Assembly: GCA_037178855.1 (NCBI GenBank)
Contig: JASJZC010000004.1
Span: forward strand, 6,510,001-6,574,000
Direction: 5' to 3'
From: Oscheius sp. JU75
Taxonomy: Eukaryota > Nematoda > Chromadorea > Rhabditida > Rhabditidae
DNA: 64,000 bases
Position 1 is the stretch's first letter; every line of letters begins with the position of its first letter. The position numbers and the translations under genes were made by a program. The notes beneath the pieces are model-generated. The model had not been told where the DNA came from. It saw only the letters and a list, made by a program, of their open reading frames with translations, and ran no database searches. Shown piece by piece: positions 26,301-36,972 of this stretch.

Positions 26301-29300
26301 ACTCTGTCCCTGATTGGAACTTCCAATCCAGACTAGAGAAGAGGATTCCCATTCCAGGAGTTCGCTTTCACGGGCATCCAAGGCTCTGGCTCTCTGGAAA
26401 TTGGATGGTACTGAGAGACAGAGATAAAGAGACAGAGTGACAATAAGACAAGAGACAGAGAGACAAATAGAGAGTAATTTACAGTCGAGCATTGGGTAGA
26501 CTACTGGAAGGTAGCTGGCGACAACGTCCATTGGTAGAGGCACATAGTCGAACTGACAAATTAGAGCAAGGCATTACACCTGACAGGAACTGTCAAGTCA
26601 ATGTTCCTAATCATACTCTAGGCAGTTCGACGGTGTGCTACCCGACAAGGATGTTGTCCTATGAAATCCCCTCGTCTTGACTATCGACTCCGACTGTGAG
26701 TCTCTTTTTTGAATACTACAGACAGACAGAGACCTAATCACCTACCGAGATCTCGTTCTCCAGCTGGTCATGTCCCTCATGTTTACCGACCTTCTTCGCA
26801 CAGGGCGAGAAGAAGACAGGGTCCCCAACGATAAAATTGCCATCTTTCCCTCGTCCACCCCTTAAAATCACTCCCGTCGAGCACCAGACCTGCGAAATTT
26901 ATGCATTAGGGTCATTTTTCTTGGCGAGAACACACCTTGAGGGCTGGCTGATTGTCAAGTAGCGGGCGACAACAGACCGGCACTGGGACCATGGGTGAAT
27001 TCGTGGAGGCCTCGACGGCTGGAAGTGACCATCCGTAGGCCTAAGGTTGTAAAAATTCATGGAAAATTTAAGCGATAGTACCTCAATCCGTCCACTGTCA
27101 TCCCTCTTAACATGCTCCCTGACCAGCTTGTACTGCTCTCGTCTTTCGGCTGCTCGTCTCTCGGAGATTCTGTAATACTAAGATACTTAACGGCTTATCT
27201 ATACTGTCTCCGATTATAGCTTCAAGTCCAAATTTGATAAAAAAATATTGATTCAGCACCGTTTGTACATCGATTATATGAAATTTTTGAATTCTTCATG
27301 GCCAGAACTTTCCAGTCTTTTACTTTTTTAGTTTTCGTGTTCAAGAACCCATTTTTTAGTTTTATGATGTCCTAAAAAGTTGTAGCCCAGAACAAGGGCT
27401 ACAACTTTGCAGAACACCACAATCCGTGAAAATATTTTTCTAAGACTGGGACTGAGCTCGCGCTTCGAAACTGTAGGGTCCTTCAGACCGCACAAACCTG
27501 AATTTCATTGACTAGGAAATTGGTTCTTTTAGATTGGCAGAAATATAAAATATCATTATTTTCGGTTAGAGCTGGTGCGAAGTGACTATGAGTATTTGAT
27601 GCGCTCTTTCCGGCACAAGTGATCTCAAATGCACGAATTAATCTTCCAGTTTCTACTTGTTCATCTTTCCAGCTTTGCAGAATGCCTTTTGAATTCGGTT
27701 CCCAAAAGTTCTTTCTGTGCTGAAAGGCTGCGGAACCATTTAAATTTCAGGAAAATCACGACACAGGTTCACAACACAACACAGGAAAGATAGAAGGTTT
27801 ATGGCTGAACCCGCATTTGCCTTTTTGTCTCTTTGTCAATATGGCAAGTGTCTTTCGTGAAAATGAAAGCTCTCAAAAAGTGAGGAAAAAAGTGAACTAG
27901 GAGGCGACTGACGTGTCTGGATCGATGTACTCCATGCTTCTGGTCATTTTGCCTCTCGAGTCGGCTCGGGACGTGGCACGACGTTGATTCGTAGGGGAAA
28001 GAGACTCGCCAAAGAGACCAGAGAAGCTGAAATATTATCTTGTAATCATCGCCCTGATTTTCAGTGTCTATAGTTACCATAACTTTCTTCGTCCAAAGTT
28101 TTTTCAAGAAATTCAGTACTAGGCGCCGCCCGCTGTCTTGTAAAATCTAATTTTGGGATAGAAGAAAGCATCTTTTGATGTCCTGCAAGGTTGTAGAGCC
28201 AATCAAACTCTACAACTCTGCAGAAAGTTCAAAAAAATTGTTTTCAATTAGAAAATGACGCAACAAGCAGCGGTCTGCCGCGTACTCCTGAACATTCAAG
28301 ACCAAAACGTCCCGGAATATGTCATATTATGTCAGCAGCTTATCAGACATGTCGGGCAAAGTGAAGCAGGTCTTTGCATCTATAAAACGAAGTGTAACTC
28401 ACAAGTCCCAAATGCCACCCTTCTTCTGTTGAGGTTGCTGTTGCTGTTGTAGTTTTCTGGCTCTCTGCATCTCTGTCCACTTGAGGGATTCCTCTAGCTC
28501 CATTAGCTTCTCCTACAAGCCAAAATGTAATTTACAGTGTCATAACTCACTTTATAGGTATTCCTGTCAATGAGGACTCTCTGCATTTCTGAGCGAGTGA
28601 ATCTCTTCCTCTGAGCCAGAGGAACGTCTTCCTCATCGGCCTCGGCCTCTTTTTCGGCTAGTTTTGCCTTGACACTCTTCAATTCTTCCTCGGTACGCTC
28701 TTGGTTCTCTTGCATCTTGATTCGGACCATTTCCAGACTGCGGATCTCTTCGCGAAGAATGTCGTTCTCACTGGAAATGGGACAGGTCACGACTGTCTCT
28801 CTATTTCTCCGTCTGTCTCTCTGCCTATATATCTGTCTCGCTGTCTTTCTATCTCTGTATCTGTCACTGACCTGCAAAGCTCGTCAACCCGGGCAATCAG
28901 ATCGTTCTTGACAATATTCAGAGCATTCTTCATGTCAAGAAGTTCAGTATTCTCCTTGATTAGGTTCTCCACCTCTCTGCCCATTCCTGAAAAAGTATTT
29001 TAGCCTTTTGGCCTACCAGAGCAGAATGGCCTTTTTTGTTAGACTGATCAAGTCAAATTTTTTTAAACAGTAGCCATCCTTGTGTTTTTTTCATGCACAT
29101 CACACTCCGTATTTTTTATACAGTTACTCGAAAACTGCAAAATACTACTTTTATGGGTTACAGTATCTTAGAAGTACGCACCTGCATACTGTATCTGAAA
29201 TTTTTGGGTGGGTTGTGGAATTTTCAAAAGTTCGTCTTTTGACGCGGTCTAAAAGCCAGTTCTTTAAGATGCTCCGCAAAGTTGTAGCCCTTAATCTTCT

Positions 29301-32049
29301 CTACAACTTTACGTAACATCAAAACTTTCCAAAATGCTTATTTAAGGACCGAAAAACCGGTTCTAAGTTACAGTACAGTTAGAAACACGATCACACCAGT
29401 CAAAAACCTACCAATGAAAGTGTCGTTAACTGAAATTAGAAAAATTGTTAGTTTAAGTGAGAAAAGTTTTAAGAAAAACGTGCAACATGCCACAACAGTC
29501 CACGACACGAACCTAAATCGTCGTCCTCTTGTGAGAGCGAAGTGGTACGGGTGCCGAGCTCCTTCTCGAAGTTCTCATCTGCAGACACAACACAGTACAA
29601 CGAAAAATAAACTTAGAAAAACAGAAGCGGAAAACAGGACAAAGCGGACAATACTACAGGGAACGACACGAGATTCGAGCCCCCTACCGGCTGAGGCAAA
29701 TTCAGCTGGGTCTACGATGTTGCCTGGAATCGGGAAAGTGTGGGGGTCAGATAGAATATAGGAGAAGATTGTGAGGACGAGGACATATGGGATAATCAAG
29801 AGGAAAGTTTGTATTACACTTACCGGTCAGGTCAGCTCCTAAAGCATCCTCGGACTCGCCTCCTTCAGCAGATTCTCTGAAAATTGGTTGTTTTATGGTA
29901 GCTTGGGAAATTCAGGGAGCAAATGAAATACTCTCTAGGCCGCGGTGGTAGTATTAGGAATTTCGTCCTGTTCACGCTAAAGTATCCCAAAACATACCTC
30001 GGAACCTCCCCAGCTCCTTCTTCCGTCTGTTTAATCTTCACCGCCTCCTTGACCGGCGTCGGTTTCTTCTCCACAGCTTCCTCCACAGCCAAATCTCTGG
30101 GCGAGGGCTCGACATCGGATGAGAACTCGTCTTGCCAGTCTAAAACTACTAACCGTACCAAAAACTTAACAAAAAGTATACCATCAGTGATGTGATTAGC
30201 CAAATTAACGTCCATGGTAGTGCTTTGTGTCATATGAGCACTGATGAGGTCGGAGACACCGCGAATACTGTTGGCGTCGACGCTGGCAGCCATTCCAAGC
30301 CTAAAAATAAGGTTTCACCTCGAAAAATGTGATGGTTAGCCCGAAAATTTGGTTAGAAAAAGACGAGAGACAGAGCAAACACAAGCAGAAACCAAAAAAA
30401 AAGATTTGAACCCAGGTGCAGGAACTCACACGTAAGGCAAGCCTGACGGTAGGTAGCAGCTAAAAACAACAGGACAATCACGACACGACACCTATTGAAG
30501 GAGCCATGCTGAGGCGGTAGGGACGGAACAAAACACTCACTTATTGCGGAGCTGGGCAGCCGGGAGGGGCATGTTTTGCATGAGCTCGAATTTGTCGTTG
30601 CCCATCAGATATTTGGTCCTCTCCATGTGATCGACGTGGGTTCGGAGCAGGGTGTTGTACCTGGAAGGGTTCACTGTAAGTATCGGTCACAGTAACTGTC
30701 TCGATTCTGGTATGTCACTGTCTCTGTTACAGTTATTGTCATTGTCACTATCTCTCACTCACCTCTCATGAAGCCGGTCAAACTCCGCCTTATTCTCTGT
30801 CTCCCTCTCCTCCATCCTGCTAGCATGGTCAGCCGCATTTTTCGCCTTCAACTCGAGCATCCTCATGATACTCTCCAATGATTCGATTTTCTTCTCAAGC
30901 TCCTTTTTTTCTCCGACCATATTATCTTCAATTTCCATGTATTTGGTCTCAGCACCCCTCCGGGCAGCCTTTTCCCGCTCAAACTGGTTCAAGAGCTGCT
31001 CGTTGTCTTCTTTGAAAATTTCCAGGTCGGCTGCATGTTCGTCTCTCTCCAAAATTGTCATGTCTAACGTTTCGAGCACGTTTACAACGAGCGGCATGAT
31101 ATTCTGAAAGAATTTTTGAGAAAAATATAAATGGGTCTACTTTAACAGAATCCTCGCCAGTCTTCTGGATCATGACCTCGAATTCACGATAGATTGAGGA
31201 GGCCAGTTGTTGTACCTTTCCAGACATGACTCTCGACTCATCACCCAGAGGCGATCCTGAGGTTCCGTAGACGATCTAAAATGATTTTTTTTTCAAGCTT
31301 TTGGAAACGTGAAAAGTCGATAATTTGAAGGAAATTATTTGTTTCTACTTATTTTGGAAAACAAAATTGAGCAAAAGTAGATTACAATAGGAAAAAACAA
31401 ATAAAGTAACGTTGAAAAACAGACGGAAAATGGCCAACTCTCCTTCGAGGAATAAGCTGTAGCCGAAGGATTGTACTTTTCGTGACGGGCTTTTTTCTAC
31501 AGCCAACAGTTTTGTTACCCTGCGATTTTTTTCGACAGCTGGCAACAATTACAGTTTGCCACGTGACAATAACATGCCCCTCGGAATGAAAAATGTTCTT
31601 AAAACTATTGTTATCCCGTACTGACCAAAAGAACAATATATAAATGTTATAAGAAATTATGAAAATAATGAAAAGAGACAATACTATAGTCCGCTCCAAA
31701 CGAGGTCTTTATCACCAAAAAAGCGAGGAGCAGTCCGTGAAAAGGGACACAGCCTGTGCTGTAAAGCAAACAATAGAACAACACGCAAGAGTCGACCCAG
31801 ACCCGGGGTCTGGAACTGTTATGAAAGAGACTGACTGATGGGGCCGGCCAAAACTGTCTACCGGTCGGGGATTGTTGTAAATAAAGGTGGTGTCCTACCT
31901 CGAGAGAGAGAGTGAGAGAGAGAAGAAAGGAGATAAGAGCAGGGCCAGAAGGTCAATAAGGTGAGAGACAGATTGGCACAACATTGGTGAAGTTTAAAAA
32001 AAACAATTGAAAGTTGACTCACCTCTCCAGCTCCGACTCCTTCAGACAT
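23316..32049 (-). CDS. unc-16: UNC-16 / JIP3-JIP4 JNK scaffold and kinesin-1/dynein adaptor
   Basis: Large scaffold linking JNK-pathway kinases and vesicles to kinesin-1 and dynactin in axons. About 20 or more exons on the minus strand, from ATG 32049 to TAA 23316. The N-terminal RH1 domain is in exons 31275-31141 and 31103-30763 ([32 protein letters not shown]), followed by a long coiled coil. The second leucine zipper is around 29000-28500 ([40 protein letters not shown]). The C-terminal WD40-like propeller includes [20 protein letters not shown], a segment [19 protein letters not shown] and [17 protein letters not shown]. The last exon ends [19 protein letters not shown], matching the JIP3 end. 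The start exon is short (32049-32023). Introns carry GA/CT microsatellites, two large palindromic elements and three hairpin elements. Several small middle exons (for example 30459-30430) are inferred from phase only. Confidence 0.93.
25559..25763. repeat. Palindromic intron element, copy A (unc-16 intron)
   Basis: About 205 bases whose left end and reverse-complemented right end both begin ACAGTTGA and continue with a GGGTAGG-like core, a GACAACGTCC core and AAAAGCACAC/AGAAGCCCAA-like inner ends. Flanked on the right by a CT-rich simple repeat. Same family as copies at 26481, 38503 and 40748. Confidence 0.65.
26481..26698. repeat. Palindromic intron element, copy B (unc-16 intron)
   Basis: Imperfect terminal inverted repeats of about 75 bases. 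The left arm starts ACAGTCGAG and contains GACAACGTCCATTGG and AGTCGAACTGA. The reversed right arm starts ACAGTCGGAGTCGATAG and ends CCGTCGAACTG. Flanked on the left by a GAGACAGAGAGAC-type microsatellite. No ORF. Confidence 0.7.
27365..27418. repeat. Short hairpin element, copy 1 (unc-16 intron)
   Basis: A near-perfect stem: AGTTGTAGCCC pairs with GGGCTACAACT across a short AGAACAA loop, extended by TGTCCT-AAA / TTTGCAGAACA. It is the best-paired of four related copies. Confidence 0.65.
28177..28230. repeat. Short hairpin element, copy 2 (unc-16 intron)
   Basis: GATGTCCTGCAAGGTTGTAGAG is followed by a short loop and CTCTACAACTCTGCAG, the same stem sequence family as the copy at 27365. Confidence 0.6.
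29269..29321. repeat. Short hairpin element, copy 3 (unc-16 intron)
   Basis: GATGCTCCGCAAAGTTGTAG pairs with CTACAACTTTACGTAACATC across a loop of about 13 bases. Same family as the copies at 27365, 28177 and 35163. Confidence 0.6.
31897..31925. repeat. GA microsatellite in unc-16 intron 1
   Basis: Run of GAGAGAGAGTGAGAGAGAGAAG in the first intron of unc-16. Confidence 0.8.
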
Positions 32050-32683
32050 CTTGGTTTGTCGCTTCGTTTAGCACATCTGAAACTTTTGATAGTAATTTCC
32101 ACTTTTCTTTTGGGAAAAGATTAAAGAATAGTAGGGGTTTCGGGAAGAAAAACCAAAATTAGAAAGCTGCCAAGTGGAAGAATTAAGGATCCCAGCTGGC
32201 AGATCAATACGGGTGGGGACATGTGAGTGTCTCGCTGCCAGCCAGCTGTCTCTCCAGCTACTTGACTCGGGTCCCATGACGAAACGGTAGCGAAATGTTT
32301 GCAGCAGGCGGCAGAAAGGGGACATGCAAAAGTTCGCTTTTTACCTTATTTTCTGGTATTTGTATAGAAATCAATAGTTTTGAGATGTTTCTTTGGACTA
32401 GTAGAGATAACTTTTAGGGCTTGAATATCCATCAGATCCGGACAGCAGTTTAAAGTTTTCTGGTAGTTTTTAACCTGCCCGGCAATATTTTATTAAACAA
32501 TAAAGTTATGGATCAATCCCGAAAATACGCCTTGGTCGCACATTCCGTCCTGCTCGTCGCGCCGAAACCGTGAGGTGCCCGCGGCGGCACTAAATGCAAC
32601 GTATCTTTGCAGCCACACTACAACTTTGCAAAATAACAGATGTCTCTCTGCTTCTTTGTCTCTCAACGTTGCCAATTTTCAGT
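32050..32683. other. Divergent promoter region between unc-16 and coq-8
   Basis: Non-coding as far as I can tell. It contains the promoters of the two divergent genes and a possible half copy of the hairpin element (ACTACAACTTTGCA at about 32618-32631). A TTTTCAG acceptor ends one base before the coq-8 ATG. Confidence 0.45.
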
Positions 32684-35676
32684 ATGGCTGCCGGTTCAGC
32701 CGCCTCCACGCTCCGCTGGGCTCAGAAGGAGGCCAAGCCTATAGCCCAGGGAGCCTGTCTCATCTTCCAAAGTCAGTTGGGCTACCAGGGTCGGAGAGCG
32801 GAGAAGGAATGCTCAAAGAAGATGCTACGGATGGCAGTTGGAGGTGGAAATGTGGTGGACCCATTGAACCCGGCCTCGTCGGTAGGTCATACTTTTACAG
32901 AGTTTCATTCTTATGTTTTAGAGTCAACAGTTCAAGATCCCTGATTTGACGAGCATTTTTGCTGCGACGAACAGTAAAGATGCCTTGGAAAGAGCTAATG
33001 TGGTGGCTGTTGGCATTCAGACTTTTGCTTCATTGTTAGCGAAAGGTGGGTTACTGTACTGTCTTTGTCAATCTACATGGTTACTGTCTCCATGTTGCTG
33101 TTCACGGGTCACCTTTTTGACTGTTTTATTCAGGCAGATACCCCGGCTCCGGAGGCTACACCGTCAACACTTCTGGAGAGAAAGTCTTTGAAAAACGAGG
33201 TGTCGGTCCAGACTCCCTCGTGACAGAACTCTTGCCCAAAGTAGCTCAGTTCATTGCCCAGGGTGCTATTCCTCTGCCTCTGTCAGCTCTACCGACTTTG
33301 GAGAAGCTTGGACAATTTATCTCACAACAACAAGTCAGAACGACAACTGTTGTGAAGCCGTCTGGAGAGATTGAAGCTAAAGTCGTAGACTATGATCCGA
33401 CGCTAACAGAAGAAGAAGAGAAGTTTTTGATCGATGCCGCCAAATCTGTTGGAGACAGTGAAGCTGCCAGGAATGTTGTCAGTTCGAGGACTTCTAAGGT
33501 AAGAGACAGTGACAGTAACAAGTTTGGCTGATGCCCCAGTGGGGCGCGCAACTGACAAATTGCCAGTTAGGGCTTTAGACAGGCATTTTGAACTAGAAGA
33601 TAGTGTGGGCAGTGACAGTACCCAATTCCTGTTCCAGGTCTACAGACCCTCTCTTCCAAAAGACTATCGAGTTGACGTGGTCGAACGAGCAGTCCCTCTG
33701 GAGAACAGTAAAGAAAGTTCTGTACCCTCCTCCAGGATCGGACGGTATGTCTCCCTCTGCCAAAAAACACCCTCAGTTCAGGTTAGCAACCTTCGGCCAA
33801 CTTGCTTTCGGTCTGGCCGGCGGAGCTGTAGCAGAAATCACAAAGCGGACCTTCGGAATGGCTGTCATGCAAGAAGGACAGGCTAAGAATCCATTCCTCT
33901 CACAGCAGAATGCAGACAGAATAGTGCAGACACTGTGTAGAGTCAGAGGAGCAGCTTTGAAGCTGGGACAGATGCTGTCGATTCAAGATTCAGATACGGT
34001 TCCACGAGCTCTGTTGGAGATCTTTGAGAGAGTGAGACACAGCGCGGACTTCATGCCTTTGAGGCAGGTAGGCAGTTTCTCTATTTTGTTCAAGTGTCAC
34101 GATACCTAACCTTATTCTATCGGACTAGTCGACCACTAGACAGAACAATTTCTGTTCGAGGGTCTCTAGAAACTTGGGTACTTACAGGTAAACGCCCAAA
34201 TGTCCTCAGCCTTCGGTCCGGAATGGAGAATCAAGTTTGCCAGCTTCGAAGACCGTCCCTTTGCCGCTGCCTCCATTGGTCAGGTCCACAAGGCGACTCT
34301 CCACGATGGTAGGACAGTAGCGGTCAAAATACAGTATCCTGGAGTGGCTGAAGGTAAGGGACACTCCTTTAAAGTTACCGAGAATGTTCAGGAATCGACT
34401 CTGACATTGACAACCTCGTGTCAGTACTATCAGTCGGCGGTCTCTTCCCGAAAGGAATGTTCTTGGACGCTTTTGTGAAAGTTGCTAGGAGAGAACTGCG
34501 ACAGGAATGTGACTATAAGAGGGAGGCCAGAGCTATCCGAGAATTCCGGAGGCTGATTGCTGATTCGAAGGATTTCTTCATACCTGACGTGGTGGACGAA
34601 CTGTCGTCGGACCGAGTTTTGACTACGGAGTTCATCGTAGGGAAGCCAGTGGATCAGTGTGTGGATGAGCCACAAGTTGTGAGAGACTACATTGCAGGTA
34701 AGTTTGTGGAGCTGTGCCTGAAGGAGATCTTTGAGTGGAGATTCATGCAGGTGAGATTGGGGACAGAGAGACGGGGACTGAGGAATAGAGAAAGACAGAA
34801 ACACAGAGAGATCGATAGACAGAAAGGCAGATAGCTAGAGAGATAGAGATACAAAGATAAAACTGCGTCCCAGACCGATCCCAACTGGTCCAACTTCTAC
34901 CTGGGAAGTCATCCAACGACGGGAGAACCTCGCCTAGTCCTCCTAGACTTCGGCGCCTCAAGAGCCTATCCCAAAAAGTTTGTGGACAAGTACATGCAGA
35001 TCATCAAGGCCGCCTATGATGAGGATGATCAGAAGATCCTTGAGTGAGTTTCTGAAGATTTTGCAGAGAAACAAGACGCGAGATGGTAGGTACGGACGCG
35101 AGCACTCCCGAGCCACATTATAAGTTGGCCTGTATCGGCCCAGGGAATAAGTTTCCAGGAAACAGATGTTTTGCAAAGTTGTAAAAGAGATCAAGTGCTA
35201 CAGCTTTGCAGAACATCATAAGGCCGGTAAATGACATTTCGGGGTTTAAAAGTGCACTTTCATCGAAAACTTGGGACTTTTCCAGGTATTCCCGAGAAAT
35301 CGGCTTCCTCACAGGCTACGAGAGTGAAATAATGGAGAAGGCTCATGTGGAGTCTGTTAGAATCATGGGAGAGACGTTGACGAGCCAGACACCTTACGAT
35401 TTCTCGCAGCAGAAGGTCACAAAACGGATCCACAAGCTCGTGCCGGTCATGCTGGAGCATCGGTGAGTTAAATGACCCCAGTTTTTCATTTTAAAAAAAT
35501 TTAGATTGACGTCTCCTCCAGAAGAAATCTACTCTCTGCATCGAAAACTTTCGGGCTCGTATCTTCTTGCCACGAAACTGAAGGCTACCGTTTCTTGTGG
35601 AGGTTTATTCAGCGAAATCAACAGGAATTATCGTTACGGGGAAGATGATAGACAGATAGATATCGACTACGCGTAG
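32684..35676 (+). CDS. coq-8: COQ8 / ADCK3 UbiB-family atypical kinase for ubiquinone biosynthesis
   Basis: Mitochondrial inner-membrane ATPase/kinase-like protein that supports the coenzyme Q synthesis complex. Exons: 32684-32881, 32922-33045, 33134-33498, 33638-33744, 33782-34067, 34188-34353, 34391-34749, 34874-35043, 35286-35462 and 35505-35676. Family motifs: KxGQ as [12 protein letters not shown], the Ala-rich nucleotide loop AAASIGQVH, catalytic Lys in VAVKIQYPG, the E-x-D motif in [19 protein letters not shown], and metal-binding DFG in [16 protein letters not shown]. The 37-base intron at 33745-33781 is needed to give [16 protein letters not shown], exactly as in relatives; reading through it breaks the frame. 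The N-terminal 200 or so residues are less conserved, and I did not identify a clear targeting peptide. The stop is followed by AATAAA at about 35711 and then by cmc-2. Confidence 0.95.
35163..35219. repeat. Short hairpin element, copy 4 (coq-8 intron)
   Basis: GATGTTTTGCAAAGTTGTA is followed by a loop and CTACAGCTTTGCAGAACATC; the arms are inverted and match the three copies in unc-16 introns. Confidence 0.6.
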
Positions 35677-35893
35677 ATTCTAAAGCATTTGCTTACAGAT
35701 ATGGTGCTAAATAAAAACTTTATCGATGAAAAATCGTTGCATTCTGTCCGTTATCTTCGGAATTAATACTTCTGCTATTCAAATGCCCGCCAAATCTTGG
35801 GCGGCTGTTAAAGTGCTATATTCATTTTTTTCCATTATCTTCAGTCTTCTCTCTCCATTTTCCAACCAGTTTTTCCACTTTTTGGATAAAAAA
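35677..35893 (+). promoter_or_regulatory. Candidate operon spacer between coq-8 and cmc-2
   Basis: The 217 bases between the coq-8 stop and the cmc-2 ATG contain an AATAAA signal near 35711 and, about 130 bases later, U-rich TTATCTTCAG and CCAACCAG acceptors with no upstream coding exon. This is the usual layout of a nematode polyadenylation plus trans-splice spacer. Confidence 0.5.
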
Positions 35894-36755
35894 ATGCTGC
35901 CGGACCTCTCGCCTCACCTTCACACCCACGAATGCAACTACCTTATTGAATTATTACAGAGATGCCATCAGGATAAGCCCGTCGGTCCGTTTTCTATTCA
36001 TTCCCCTAAAAATGGCTAATTTTCAGGAAAATTATTCGGACAATGTTCGTACTGGGACGAGGCGGTGTGGCAGTGCACGAAGAAGGAGCGAATTTGGCGA
36101 AGGTTGGTCCTTTTTCATGGATTTTCTCAACAAAACGATCCGTTTGCTAGCTGTAGCTTTCTTGAGCATTTTCTTTTCCGTATATTATGCTTTTGTTTAT
36201 AAGTACATGCAGATCATCAAGGCCTAGGCCTTAAAACTAGCCCTGTAGCCCAAAAAACCTTGAGCGTCACGTTTCATACTACCAAGAAACCTCTCCCCAT
36301 CCACTTTAGCCAGTTTTCGAGGTTGTCCAGCCCCTTTCAGTCCATGTTCTCATGTGGTCTGGTTAAATTTGAGTCGAAATCTTTTCAAAAAACGTGTGAA
36401 ATCTTGTAAAAGTGAGCTGGAAGAAGTTATAACAATAACTGATAACGACTGATCAATAACAGTCTAAATCACTCGTTCTAAGTTACAGTTTGACAAAAAC
36501 TCTAAGAAGCTCCTTGAAAACTTGTCTTGAAGTTTCCTGACACTTTATGCTAATTGTATAGCCTAAACCACCTTGTTTTACTCCCAAAATCAGTCAAAGC
36601 GTTCAATTTCCAGAGATAACAATCCGCAGTACACGAAGCGACGAGTGGAGCTCCGAAACCTGCCCGAATCCCATTGGACGCCGGCACTGAAAAAGTTGAA
36701 AGACGACGGAATCATGCCCGATTTGACGAAGAAAAACGGCGGCTGCTCGATCTGA
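35894..36755 (+). CDS. cmc-2: CMC2, twin CX9C mitochondrial protein for cytochrome c oxidase assembly
   Basis: Small intermembrane-space protein needed for complex IV biogenesis. Three exons: 35894 to about 35985, about 36028-36101, and about 36614-36755 (stop within 36753-36755). The protein begins MLPDLSPHLHTHECNYLIEL, which closely follows the CMC2 N-terminus. Two CX9C motifs are visible: C-NYLIELLQR-C and C-SYWDEAVWQ-C. The C-terminus is longer than in vertebrate CMC2 and ends KKNGGCSI. The second intron carries a 24-base exact copy of a coq-8 coding segment at 36201-36224. It lies 217 bases downstream of coq-8, another mitochondrial-function gene, so the two are probably co-transcribed. 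Confidence 0.9.
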
Positions 36756-36972
36756 TTCTGTGGCCACATAGAATAGTTTTTTTTCCTCGTTAATACAGAT
36801 TTTTTACGTCAAAAGGTCTCCAGAAAAAGAACGCTGGTTCTTGACCCCTAGGAACGCTTATAAACTGGCCCAAATGGACGCCAGGTGTGTACTCCCCGGA
36901 GGCAGTAGGGCCAATTCATAAATTGGCAGTCAGACCACGTTTTTGGCGGCTGACTGACTCCACGGACTTTGA

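Noticed and set aside
25980-26543. Single 187-codon minus-strand ORF taken as one exon of unc-16
   Set aside because: Its first part (from 26543 to about 26397) reads through a microsatellite and the palindromic element. A TTTCCAG acceptor at about 26397 marks the real exon start.
25559-26698. Repeated inverted segments considered as a CRISPR array
   Set aside because: Two long palindromic elements within eukaryotic introns, not short direct repeats with unique spacers.
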